Positions 1 through 7,771 of a DNA stretch of 64,000 nucleotides are shown one piece after another (position 1 is the first letter of the stretch; each line of letters opens with the position of its first letter). The DNA lies in assembly GCA_046350055.1 (NCBI GenBank), contig JAXMBC010000001.1, positions 310,001 through 374,000 on the forward strand, in the 5' to 3' direction. This stretch comes from JAEUIE01 sp046350055. GTDB taxonomy: Bacteria; Planctomycetota; Planctomycetia; Gemmatales; HRBIN36. The notes beneath the pieces are model-generated. The model was not told the DNA's origin. It ran no database searches and worked only from the letters and a program-made list of their open reading frames with translations. The position numbers and the translations under genes were made by a program.

Positions 1-102
1 CGGAGTTTCAAGCTGCAACAGTTCGCCGACCCTTTCAGTCTGGAACCACTCTATCTGCGCGTCAGTGCTGCCGAGGAGCAATGGACGGCGATGGGGAAGT
101 AG
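1..102 (+). CDS. tsaB: TsaB (tRNA t6A threonylcarbamoyl transferase complex, dimerisation subunit), C-terminal end only
   Basis: An open frame enters from the left edge and ends at a TAG, giving 33 residues. They contain the segment LEPLYLRVSAAEEQW, which resembles the 'EPxYLR' tail of the TsaB/YeaZ family. TsaB is a non-catalytic partner of TsaD in making the t6A base at position 37 of ANN-decoding tRNAs. Only the tail is visible, so the call rests on this short motif and on size-independent recognition. The gene converges on the universal stress gene with a single base between the two stop codons. Confidence 0.55.
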   Translation, partial: RSFKLQQFADPFSLEPLYLRVSAAEEQWTAMGK

Positions 103-103
103 C

Positions 104-544
104 TTACTTCACTTCCGGTTTCACACTGGCATGACTGTTAACGGTCAACACCAGGCACGGCGCATGGCGGAGTACCTTTTCTGCCACACTTCCCATCAGC
201 AGGTGCTTCAAACCCGTACGACCATGCGTCCCGAGCACGATAACATCCGTATTCATTTCCTGGGCTATCCGAAGAACTTCAGGAACCGTTTCTCCCAGTA
301 CACATTGCCGCTCTGCACGAACATTCTCAGCGGGAACTTCTAACGCGTGGAGTAGAGCCTCGGCTTCCTTTCGAATAGCAGCAGTATCAATAGCCTGGTA
401 ACCCTCGATGGCAGGTATCGCAGCAACATGCAGCACCACCAGTCGAGCACCGTAATCACGTGCCAAGGCACAAGCAACCTGCAGGGCATTCCTGGAATTC
501 TCCGAAAAATCTGTCGGGTGCAGGATCGTACGAATGCGTAGCAT
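104..544 (-). CDS. Universal stress protein, UspA family (ATP-binding type)
   Basis: A 146-residue single-domain Usp protein, the usual size for the family. It begins MLRIRTILHPTDFS, the typical first strand and loop. The nucleotide-binding motif G-x2-G-x9-G-S is intact (Gly105, Gly108, Gly118, Ser119), which places it in the ATP-binding branch rather than the UspA-type non-binders. I chose the inner ATG because a GGAGAGG ribosome site sits just upstream. A longer reading would add 11 residues not expected in the family. It is transcribed alone. The role is inferred: stress survival or signalling in the cytoplasm, with no substrate to be read from sequence. Confidence 0.9.
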   Translation of the reverse strand: MLRIRTILHPTDFSENSRNALQVACALARDYGARLVVLHVAAIPAIEGYQAIDTAAIRKEAEALLHALEVPAENVRAERQCVLGETVPEVLRIAQEMNTDVIVLGTHGRTGLKHLLMGSVAEKVLRHAPCLVLTVNSHASVKPEVK

Positions 545-727
545 GGGCCTCTCCAGAAGTTGGTACATGACCATCAACTATTGTACGCTGTTTACCGCCC
601 ATTCTAACAAATGTTAATCCAGGTAAGCTTTTCCGTAGCTTCTTTCCATAACGATTGTACCGGCCACCCTGGGATTGCCGAAGAATGAATTGGGTCTGTC
701 ACTTCAGCACCTTCGTGGAAGGACTGT

Positions 728-1552
728 ATGGCGAGTATCGCCCCTGAGCGGCCTGGGTTTCTGACCAGCATCGGCGACGCAGCCTTCCGCTTTGCTGTTG
801 CCTGGGGCGATGTTGCAGACTTTGGCCTCCGCTCATTTGGCTGGCTCTTCCGCCGCCGGATGACTTCATCAAACCTCGTCGGCATCTTTTACCAGATTGG
901 CGTTCGCAGCGTACCGGTCGTCGGCATCACCGGTCTTTTCATCGGCATGGTGCTCGCGGTGCAAAGCTATGGGGAGTTTATCCGATTCCCCACCATGAAG
1001 GGTTGGATGGGAGCAGCCATCAACCGCAGCGTGATCTGTGAACTAGGCCCGGTCCTGGCAGCGACGATGCTCGCCGGCCGGGTTGGCTCTGCTATTGCCG
1101 CAGAACTTGGAACCATGCGAGTGACCGAGCAGATCGATGCGCTCATCTGCTTGGGCCTCAATCCCATCCATCATCTGGTGGTTCCCCGCTTATTGGCCTG
1201 CGCACTCCTGATCCCCATGCTCACGGTACTGGCTGACTTCATGGGCGTCGTAGGCGGCGCGTTTATCAGCACGCAATATTTCGGCATCGAACCACATCAA
1301 TACTGGTCGATGTCGCAGAAGAAGATCGCCATGTGGGACATCTTCGTCGGCCTGTTCAAGTCATGCGTCTTCGGGGCGTGTATTGCCATCATCAGTTGCC
1401 ACAAGGGATTCCACAGCACGGGTGGCGCTGAAGGCGTAGGTAAAGCTGCCACCACAGCGTTCGTTCGCTCTTTTGTTGCTATCCTGATTCTCGACTTCTT
1501 CCTGGCGATGTTCTTCAATACGCTTCATCGCCAGCTTTGGCCTCGAGTCTAA
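728..1552 (+). CDS. mlaE: MlaE-family ABC transporter permease
   Basis: A 274-residue, strongly hydrophobic protein with the MlaE signature region. It contains ELGPVLAATMLAGRVGSA followed by AAELGTMRVTEQIDAL, the conserved cytoplasmic coupling loop of MlaE/TTG2B permeases. It should sit in the inner membrane as the permease of a phospholipid-trafficking ABC system with MlaF (ATPase) and MlaD (MCE substrate-binding subunit), both directly downstream. The ATG follows a GGAAGGA ribosome site. The gap to mlaF is 10 bases, so the two are surely cotranscribed. The soluble MlaC and lipoprotein MlaA partners are not seen nearby. Confidence 0.93.
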   Translation: MASIAPERPGFLTSIGDAAFRFAVAWGDVADFGLRSFGWLFRRRMTSSNLVGIFYQIGVRSVPVVGITGLFIGMVLAVQSYGEFIRFPTMKGWMGAAINRSVICELGPVLAATMLAGRVGSAIAAELGTMRVTEQIDALICLGLNPIHHLVVPRLLACALLIPMLTVLADFMGVVGGAFISTQYFGIEPHQYWSMSQKKIAMWDIFVGLFKSCVFGACIAIISCHKGFHSTGGAEGVGKAATTAFVRSFVAILILDFFLAMFFNTLHRQLWPRV

Positions 1553-1562
1553 GGAGGCCGCC

Positions 1563-2435
1563 ATGCAACCCAAGCCCCCTTCGGGACTCAACTTCAAACT
1601 GCCACCACCACCCGAGGTGGTCATCCGCTTTGATAACGTCAGCCTGGCGTTCGGCGAGCAACTGGTGCTTCACAATATTAATCTCACCTTCGACAAGGGC
1701 CGAACGCATGTGATTGTGGGAGAAAGTGGCTGCGGCAAAACGGTGATGCTCAAGCTCATCATCGGCCTGCTGAAACCCACCGCCGGTCGCGTTACTGTGA
1801 ACGACAAACAGATAGCAGACCTTCCCGAGAAGGACCAGGTCGTTGAACGGCTCAAAATCGGCTATGTCTTTCAGGGAGCAGCATTATTTGACAGCATGAC
1901 TGTCTTCGAGAATGTCTCGTTTCCCCTGCGAGAACACACGAAGCTGAAAGCCAGTGAGATTGAGCAAGCCGTCAAGAGCAGGCTGCAGGAGGTAGGCCTT
2001 CCGCGGGGTGTGGAACGCAAACGGCCTGCTGAACTCTCCGGTGGCATGAAGAAGCGGGTCGGCGTCGCCCGGGCTTTGATGCTCGACCCGGAAATCATGC
2101 TCTATGATGAGCCGACCACCGGCCTCGATCCGATCATGACCGATGTCATTAACAATCTCATCGAACAAACCCATCAACGGCGCAGTGTCACCAGCATCGT
2201 GGTGACCCACGATATGAAGACTGTCCGCAAGGTGGCCGACCGCGTGCTCATGCTCTATCCCGTGAGTCGACTGGAGCATGGCGAACCGCAGGTGATCTTT
2301 AACCAGGGGCCGAACGATCTACAGATTTGTTCTGACCGCCGGGTTCAACAATTTATCCGCGGCGAAGCCTTTATCGGCAGCGACCGCCTGGACATCGCTT
2401 CGGAGGATATCCACGGAGCGGAGAATGTGTTCTAG
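1563..2435 (+). CDS. mlaF: MlaF-family ABC transporter ATP-binding protein
   Basis: A 290-residue ABC ATPase. Walker A is GESGCGKT (residues 53-60), the Q-loop is VFQG (102-105), the signature is LSGGMKKR (158-165), Walker B is IMLYDEP (178-184), and the switch histidine is His216 in VVTHD. The GGMKKR form of the signature is typical of the MlaF/Ttg2A branch. It powers the MlaE permease encoded just upstream. A proline-rich segment of about 18 residues precedes the domain. The spacer after this gene holds a 7-bp-period repeat array and then mlaD. Confidence 0.95.
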   Translation: MQPKPPSGLNFKLPPPPEVVIRFDNVSLAFGEQLVLHNINLTFDKGRTHVIVGESGCGKTVMLKLIIGLLKPTAGRVTVNDKQIADLPEKDQVVERLKIGYVFQGAALFDSMTVFENVSFPLREHTKLKASEIEQAVKSRLQEVGLPRGVERKRPAELSGGMKKRVGVARALMLDPEIMLYDEPTTGLDPIMTDVINNLIEQTHQRRSVTSIVVTHDMKTVRKVADRVLMLYPVSRLEHGEPQVIFNQGPNDLQICSDRRVQQFIRGEAFIGSDRLDIASEDIHGAENVF

Positions 2436-2577
2436 AAGCTGGGAGACAGGAGTAAGGAGCTAGAAGGCAGAGGAAACAAGTAGCCAGTAGCAAGGAGCAA
2501 GAAGACATTGAGTAACTTCCTCAATCAACCTTTTTGCTCTACCAGCTACTTGCTTCCAGTTACTAGCTCCTAGCTAC
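2436..2577. repeat. Degenerate 7-bp repeat array with inverted arms (array 1)
   Basis: Directly after the mlaF stop, ten heptamers run in unbroken register from 2436 to 2505: AAGCTGG, GAGACAG, GAGTAAG, GAGCTAG, AAGGCAG, AGGAAAC, AAGTAGC, CAGTAGC, AAGGAGC, AAGAAGA. After about 30 bases the same theme returns inverted. Read on the minus strand from 2577 down to 2536 it gives GTAGCTA, GGAGCTA, GTAACTG, GAAGCAA, GTAGCTG, GTAGAGC. The two arms could pair imperfectly into a long hairpin in the mlaF-mlaD transcript. No protein or known RNA family explains it. Similar arrays occur at three, probably four, other places in the window. Confidence 0.85.
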
Positions 2578-2602
2578 AACTTTCCCGAGACAGGATCGAA
2601 CC

Positions 2603-4048
2603 ATGAACGACAACGCCATGAAATTCCGTCTCGGCATCTTTGTCCTGGGCGCAGGCATTTTACTGGCCGTGCTCATCGTCCTCTTTGGCGACCTGCCTGA
2701 TCTGTTCCGTGGGCAATACCAGTACACCGTCCGCTTCGCGCAGGCCCCGGGAGTGGAAGCAGGGTCGCCAGTGCGCAAGTCAGGCATTCGCATTGGCGAA
2801 GTGAGCAACTTCAACCTTGATCCGGAGACTGGTGCTGTCGCAGTCGTGATCACGGTCGAGAAGAAGTATCAGCTTCGAAAAGGGGACATGCCCACCCTGG
2901 GCCGCGGGCTGCTGGGAGATTCCAATATCAATTTCGTTCCCATCGCTGAGATCAAGCAAGTGGGAGACCGGGAACCTGCCCCTGCTGGTTTTGTCTACGA
3001 AGGAAAATCAGGGGATGTGCTGACCAAGCTCGGTGCCGCTGCAACCGATCTGGTACCTGCTTCCCAGGCAGCAGTCGATGAACTCCGCGAACTCTCGAAA
3101 AAGATCAACGAGATGCTTCCCGAGTTCAAACGCACCATGACTGAAGCCCAGGTAGCCATGAACAAGTTTGGCAACGCGGCAGAGAGCGCGGATAATATCC
3201 TGCGAGGCAATTCCGACAAGATCGGTAAAGCTCTCGACAATGTCAGCCTCGTTTCAGAGCGGCTCGGCAACATGATCACGCCGAACATGACCCGCCGTAT
3301 CGAAACCATCCTCCTCAATACCGAAACCGTCAGCGCCGAGATGGCTGCACTGCTCAACGACGAGAACCGCCGAACTGCGACAGAGACATTGAAGTCTGCC
3401 CGGTCAGTGATGGACCGCTTTGCCCTGGTCATGAACGATGAAAACGTGAAGAACATCAACAGTACACTCAAAAGCCTGCAGGACGTAGGCAGTAACATTG
3501 CCAGGACGCTGCAGACAGTGGAAACCGGAGTAGCTGATGCCCAGAAACTGGTCAAGAACCTGGATGCGGGCGTGACCGATACCCGCAAGCTGGTGAATAA
3601 TGTCAACAGCCGCGTCGACACACTTGGGCCTCAAGTGGACATGACCCTGCGAGATGCAAGCGCCGCCATGAAGCGGTTCAGCACCTCGGCGGAGAAACTG
3701 GATACTGTACTGACGAATCTGCAGTCGTTCACCAAGGAGTTGGGCGAACGAGGCCCGGCGATGATCAAAAATCTGGAGGATGCATCGACACGGGTAAGTC
3801 AGGTGGTGATAGATATCGGGACCTTCAGCCGATCGCTCGCCCAGGGTGATGGCACGATCCGCAGACTGGTCATGGATCCCGGGCTGTATAACTCATTGAA
3901 CGAAGCAGCCGCCTCGGCCAGCAAAAGTGTCATCCGACTGGATCGCGTCCTCTACGATTTCGCGATCTTCGCTGACAAACTGGCCAGACATCCGGAATTG
4001 CTGGGTGTGAGTGGTGCAGTCGCGCCGAGTTCGGGTATTAAACGGTAG
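2603..4048 (+). CDS. mlaD: MlaD/MCE-domain lipid transport protein
   Basis: A 481-residue protein with a single N-terminal membrane anchor (residues about 8-27, rich in Leu, Ile, Val). An MCE domain follows (about 35-120) with the motif GSPVRKSGIRIGEV typical of MlaD. The remaining 350 residues are helical, Asn- and Val-rich and probably form a long alpha-helical tube or coiled bundle, as in larger MCE proteins. It is much longer than E. coli MlaD (about 180 residues), closer to PqiB/YebT-like or actinobacterial MCE proteins. It should hold lipid substrate in the periplasm for the MlaEF pump. The operon order E-F-D is standard. Confidence 0.92.
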   Translation: MNDNAMKFRLGIFVLGAGILLAVLIVLFGDLPDLFRGQYQYTVRFAQAPGVEAGSPVRKSGIRIGEVSNFNLDPETGAVAVVITVEKKYQLRKGDMPTLGRGLLGDSNINFVPIAEIKQVGDREPAPAGFVYEGKSGDVLTKLGAAATDLVPASQAAVDELRELSKKINEMLPEFKRTMTEAQVAMNKFGNAAESADNILRGNSDKIGKALDNVSLVSERLGNMITPNMTRRIETILLNTETVSAEMAALLNDENRRTATETLKSARSVMDRFALVMNDENVKNINSTLKSLQDVGSNIARTLQTVETGVADAQKLVKNLDAGVTDTRKLVNNVNSRVDTLGPQVDMTLRDASAAMKRFSTSAEKLDTVLTNLQSFTKELGERGPAMIKNLEDASTRVSQVVIDIGTFSRSLAQGDGTIRRLVMDPGLYNSLNEAAASASKSVIRLDRVLYDFAIFADKLARHPELLGVSGAVAPSSGIKR

Positions 4049-4230
4049 TTGTCTGCATCGAGCACATCGACAGACTACGCATTCCTCATTTCCCTTGGGG
4101 GCGCGGCACAGACCCGATGCTCGTCACATGAGCATCCCGTGCTGAAGCCTGTACTCAGCTTTCCATTCAGCAGCTTCAGGCTGATGTTTAATCATGATGG
4201 GGGCTACAATATCGCAGACGACCAGCCTCA

Positions 4231-4638
4231 ATGGGAACAGCCATGGCAATGCAGTTTCGTACCGTGCAACTCGGAACGCCTCGCCACGCCGATGAAGGTC
4301 TTCGCCTGGGCACAGTACGTTTCCTGCCCCGAGGGGTAAAGAAGAGCGATTATGCCAAACTCAATTACTTCGACATCTGGCTACCACAACTCGCGCCGAG
4401 TGCGTCACTGATACAAGGGCTGAAATCAGGGAAGCTGCCATTCGCCACATTCAGCAAACGCTACCGCAAGGAATTGCAGGCAACGGATGCAAGGCAACTC
4501 GTCCAACTCCTTGCCAGCATGGCCCAGCACACACCACTCTCCGTGGGTTGCTATTGTGAAGATGAAAGCCAGTGCCACCGCTCGGTATTGGGCGACGTCA
4601 TTCGTAAAGCTTCCGGGGCATCAGTCAACAGTGAGTAA
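4231..4638 (+). CDS. DUF488 family protein
   Basis: A 135-residue protein with the DUF488 signature. The conserved C-terminal cysteine-histidine motif is GCYCEDESQCHRSVL, and the upstream segment YFDIWLPQLAP matches the family pattern. The function of DUF488 is unknown. The conserved Cys and His residues look like a metal or active site. Inner ATGs at 4243 and 4249 are alternative starts and no ribosome site decides between them. It is followed after 10 bases by a DinB gene, so the two may be one transcript. Confidence 0.8.
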   Translation: MGTAMAMQFRTVQLGTPRHADEGLRLGTVRFLPRGVKKSDYAKLNYFDIWLPQLAPSASLIQGLKSGKLPFATFSKRYRKELQATDARQLVQLLASMAQHTPLSVGCYCEDESQCHRSVLGDVIRKASGASVNSE

Positions 4639-4648
4639 GGAGACAACC

Positions 4649-5185
4649 ATGGACACCTTCCGTCAGACCTATCTTGATGAAACTATCGCTGTCTATCGCC
4701 AGCATCAGCAGTGGGCTGAGGCAGCACTTGCGCAACTCGGCGATACTCCTCGGTTCTTCCAACCACTCGGGCCTCGCTCCCACAGTGTTGCCATCACGGT
4801 CAAACATGTAGCAGGAAACCTGCGTTCCCGCTGGCTCCATTTCCTCAATGAGGATGGAGAGAAGCCTGATCGCCATCGCGATCAGGAGTTTGTTATCACA
4901 CCGAATGACACGCATGCCAGCCTGATGACTGCGTGGCAGGCTGCCTGGCAGATTCTGTACGCGGAGCTTGGCGCCCTGCAACCCGAAGATCTGGAGAAGA
5001 CTGTGACCATTCGTGGCGAGAAGCTCAGCGTACCGCGAGCCATTCAGCGCTCGCTGGCCCACACTGCCTATCACACTGGTCAGATCATGTATCTCTGTCG
5101 CTTGTTGAAGGAAGGCGACTGGAACTGGTTGACCATAGCGCCGGGCCAGAGTCAGGAATACAATCGCGGTACGAATATGAAATAG
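4649..5185 (+). CDS. DinB-superfamily protein (DUF1572-like)
   Basis: A 178-residue four-helix DinB-type protein. The expected metal-binding histidine triad is visible as His53 (VKHVAGN), His138 and His142 (AHTAYHTGQI). The region HTGQIMYLCRLL is the common C-terminal helix. Such proteins are metal-dependent and in some bacteria act as thiol transferases, but no substrate can be read here. The start was chosen because AAGGAGA lies five bases before this ATG and the protein then has family length. A longer in-frame reading runs back over the DUF488 gene and is not credible. Its stop abuts the stop of the convergent threonine synthase. Confidence 0.85.
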   Translation: MDTFRQTYLDETIAVYRQHQQWAEAALAQLGDTPRFFQPLGPRSHSVAITVKHVAGNLRSRWLHFLNEDGEKPDRHRDQEFVITPNDTHASLMTAWQAAWQILYAELGALQPEDLEKTVTIRGEKLSVPRAIQRSLAHTAYHTGQIMYLCRLLKEGDWNWLTIAPGQSQEYNRGTNMK

Positions 5186-6523
5186 TTAGCGACGGAGCGC
5201 CGCCAGGATTGCTCCTGCTTCATTTGCCACTGGCACGGGCTGCTGGGCATACTTCCCGGGCTGCGGCCCCATGTGATACCCCACCGTCGCATCGGGATCC
5301 TTCAGACCGTGTGCGGTCAACAGGCATACCACTGAGTCGTCTCGCCCGATCACTCCTTGTTGTCGCAACAGCCTGGCCCCGGCCACACTCGCTGCACTGG
5401 CAGGTTCACAGCCAAAGCTGCCCTGGGCCACGACGGCCTTGGCATCCAGGATGGCTTCATCGCTCACGGCTCGCACCACACCGTTCATTGTTGCCAGCGA
5501 TCGCAGTGCCTTCGGCAGATTCGCCGGCCGATGTATGGCAATGGCAGAGGCTACCGTCTGTGGCTTGGCATGAGTCCGGTCCAATTCCCCATAGTAATCG
5601 TTCACAATCGAGTGATCCCAGGCTCCATCGTTCCACACCAGGCCGCGGTCGTTCACCAGAGTTGCCAGCGTGTTAGCACCTTCTGCCACGATGATAGCCA
5701 GCCGAGGCTTCTTGTTGATCAGTCCCAAAGCATGCATTTCCTCGAACGCTTTCCCGAACGCTCCAGCATTTCCCAGGTTTCCGCCCGGCGTCACGATCCA
5801 GTCAGGCACCATGCCCGACAGCGATTCGAGGATGCGATACATCACCGTTTTCTGTCCTTCCAGACGGAAGGGATTGATGCTGTTGACTACATATAGCTGA
5901 GCCTGGGACGACACTTCGCGCACACGGGCCAGGGCATCGTCAAAGTTACCCGCGATCTGCAGCGTCAATGCCCGATGGTCCAGCGCCTGGGCCAGCTTGC
6001 TCTGTGTCAGCTTGCCAGTGCCGACGAACACCACCGCCCGCAGCAACTGTGTTGCTGCAGCAAAGAGTGCCAGCGAAGCACTGGTATTCCCGGTCGAAGC
6101 ACAGGCAGCCTGGGTCGCACCGGACAGACGAGCGTGAGTAAATGCCGCAGCCATACCATTGTCTTTGAAACTGCCTGAGGGATTCATCCCTTCGTGCTGC
6201 AGCCAGAATCGATCATCCGCGATGCCCGCATACTTTGCCACTATCGGCGACTGCAACAAGGGCGTGTTCCCTTCGCCAATGGTTACTATCTGCTCTGAAG
6301 ATGCGAACGGCAGAAGTTCTCGAAAACGCCAGACACCACTGCGGTTCATGGCAGAAGTCACGTCTGCCCGCCGCTCTCGCCAGGCATCCCACCCCGGCAT
6401 CCTGGGCGATTTACTCCAGTTGTACACCACATCGACGATGCCACCACACACCGAGCAGGTAAAGTCAGCTGTTCCAGTACCCGCACAGGACGAACGCAGA
6501 CAACGCAAGGATGCAGTATTCAT
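5186..6523 (-). CDS. thrC: Threonine synthase (paralogue 1)
   Basis: A 445-residue fold-type II PLP enzyme. An N-terminal zinc ribbon (Cys8, Cys13, Cys23, Cys26) precedes the catalytic domain. The PLP lysine lies in PSGSFKDNGM, and the phosphate-binding loop is GGNLGNAGAFGKAF. It should convert O-phosphohomoserine to threonine in the cytoplasm. It is transcribed away from the alcohol dehydrogenase gene. A second, more divergent ThrC-like gene lies near 24-25.4 kb under a SAM riboswitch. This copy has no such leader, so I take it as the likelier true threonine synthase, though sequence alone cannot prove which does which. Confidence 0.88.
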   Translation of the reverse strand: MNTASLRCLRSSCAGTGTADFTCSVCGGIVDVVYNWSKSPRMPGWDAWRERRADVTSAMNRSGVWRFRELLPFASSEQIVTIGEGNTPLLQSPIVAKYAGIADDRFWLQHEGMNPSGSFKDNGMAAAFTHARLSGATQAACASTGNTSASLALFAAATQLLRAVVFVGTGKLTQSKLAQALDHRALTLQIAGNFDDALARVREVSSQAQLYVVNSINPFRLEGQKTVMYRILESLSGMVPDWIVTPGGNLGNAGAFGKAFEEMHALGLINKKPRLAIIVAEGANTLATLVNDRGLVWNDGAWDHSIVNDYYGELDRTHAKPQTVASAIAIHRPANLPKALRSLATMNGVVRAVSDEAILDAKAVVAQGSFGCEPASAASVAGARLLRQQGVIGRDDSVVCLLTAHGLKDPDATVGYHMGPQPGKYAQQPVPVANEAGAILAALRR

Positions 6524-6684
6524 AATTCCATTCTATTTAACCGTCGCTATTTGCCCCCGGATAGGTCATGGCAGCTACCAGCGTATCCGTGACATCTCTT
6601 GCAGCTCACACAGCCATATACTTGAAGGAATCGCACTCATCCGCCCGGCTGCTGGACGGACCAGGTGTTTCAAGGAGTTTCATC

Positions 6685-7740
6685 ATGCCAGTCAAGGCCT
6701 ACGCTGCTCAGAACGCCAAAAGCCCTCTGGGGCCACATAGTATCAACCGTCGCGAACCTCTGCCCACCGATGTGCAGATCGACATCCTCTACTGTGGTGT
6801 CTGCCATTCCGACCTGCATCAAGCACGCGATGAATGGCATGCATTCTCTCCCACCACCTACCCCTGTGTGCCCGGCCATGAAATTGTTGGCAAGGTGACA
6901 AAGGTGGGCAGGAGTGTAACAAAGTTTAAGGTAGGCGACCTGGCTGCAGTCGGTTGCATGGTCGATTCCTGCCGAACCTGTTCCAGTTGCAGAAAAGGAT
7001 TGGAACAATATTGCGAGAACTACGCCACCTTCACTTACAACAGCCCCGACAAACACACCGGCGGTGTTACCTACGGTGGCTATGCCGACAGTATCGTGGT
7101 CGATGAAGCGTTTACTTTGAAAGTGTCGAGCAAGCTCAATCTGGCAGCCACCGCACCGCTTCTGTGTGCGGGCATCACCACCTACTCACCGTTGCGCCAT
7201 TGGGGTGCTGGTCCCGGCAAAAAGGTCGGCATCATCGGCCTGGGTGGCCTCGGACACATGGGTGTCAAGTTTGCCCGGGCGTTTGGGGCTCATGTGGTTC
7301 TCTTTACCACCTCACCAGGCAAGGTGGAAGATGGCAAACGACTGGGTGCACATGAAGTAGTCGTCTCGAAAAACGCCGACGAGATGAAGAAGCATGCGAA
7401 CAGCTTCGACTTCATTCTCGATGCTGTTTCAGCGGATCACGACATCAATGCCTACCTGTCTCTTATCAAGCTGGATGGCACGCTGTGTCTGGTTGGTGCA
7501 CCGGAAAAACCACTCCCGGTCTCAGCCTTCAGCCTCATCATGCCACGGCGCCGATTTGCCGGTTCCGGGATTGGTGGTATTGCTGAGACTCAGGAGATGC
7601 TCGACTTCTGTGCCGAGAAAGGCATTGGAAGTGATATCGAAGTCATCCCCATCCAGAAGATCAACGAAGCCTATGAGCGTCTTCTCAAAGGTGATGTGAA
7701 GTATCGCTTCGTGATCGACATGGCCTCGCTGAAAGCGTAG
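6685..7740 (+). CDS. Zinc-dependent NADP alcohol dehydrogenase (YahK/cinnamyl-alcohol type)
   Basis: A 351-residue medium-chain dehydrogenase. The catalytic zinc site includes Cys40 (CGVCHSDLH) and His65-Glu66 (GHE). The structural zinc loop has Cys96, Cys99, Cys102 and Cys110. The Rossmann motif is GLGGLGHMG. Order and length match the YahK/AdhC branch, which reduces aldehydes with NADPH. I placed the start at the ATG preceded by AAGGAG at 7 bases. An upstream ATG would add 39 residues with no family match. A hairpin right after the stop probably terminates it. Confidence 0.9.
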   Translation: MPVKAYAAQNAKSPLGPHSINRREPLPTDVQIDILYCGVCHSDLHQARDEWHAFSPTTYPCVPGHEIVGKVTKVGRSVTKFKVGDLAAVGCMVDSCRTCSSCRKGLEQYCENYATFTYNSPDKHTGGVTYGGYADSIVVDEAFTLKVSSKLNLAATAPLLCAGITTYSPLRHWGAGPGKKVGIIGLGGLGHMGVKFARAFGAHVVLFTTSPGKVEDGKRLGAHEVVVSKNADEMKKHANSFDFILDAVSADHDINAYLSLIKLDGTLCLVGAPEKPLPVSAFSLIMPRRRFAGSGIGGIAETQEMLDFCAEKGIGSDIEVIPIQKINEAYERLLKGDVKYRFVIDMASLKA

Positions 7741-7748
7741 ACCTCTTG

Positions 7749-7771
7749 CCTCTGGTCTTTCAGACCAGAGG
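7749..7771 (+). terminator. Hairpin terminator after the alcohol dehydrogenase
   Basis: A perfect 10-bp stem CCTCTGGTCT / AGACCAGAGG with a 3-base loop lies 8 bases after the dehydrogenase stop. It is followed by TTAACTG, only a weak T tract. It also sits at the end of the convergent DUF5682 gene and may serve both strands. Confidence 0.6.

Noticed and set aside
604..885. A 93-codon minus-strand frame over the start of mlaE
   Set aside because: It lacks a ribosome site, has no family match and is opposite a clear MlaE gene with its own ribosome site.
4487..4648. Upstream extension of the DinB gene
   Set aside because: It overlaps the DUF488 gene in another frame; the inner ATG has an AAGGAGA site.
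6568..6684. N-terminal extension of the alcohol dehydrogenase
   Set aside because: The inner ATG has AAGGAG at proper spacing and gives normal family length; the 39 extra residues have no family match.
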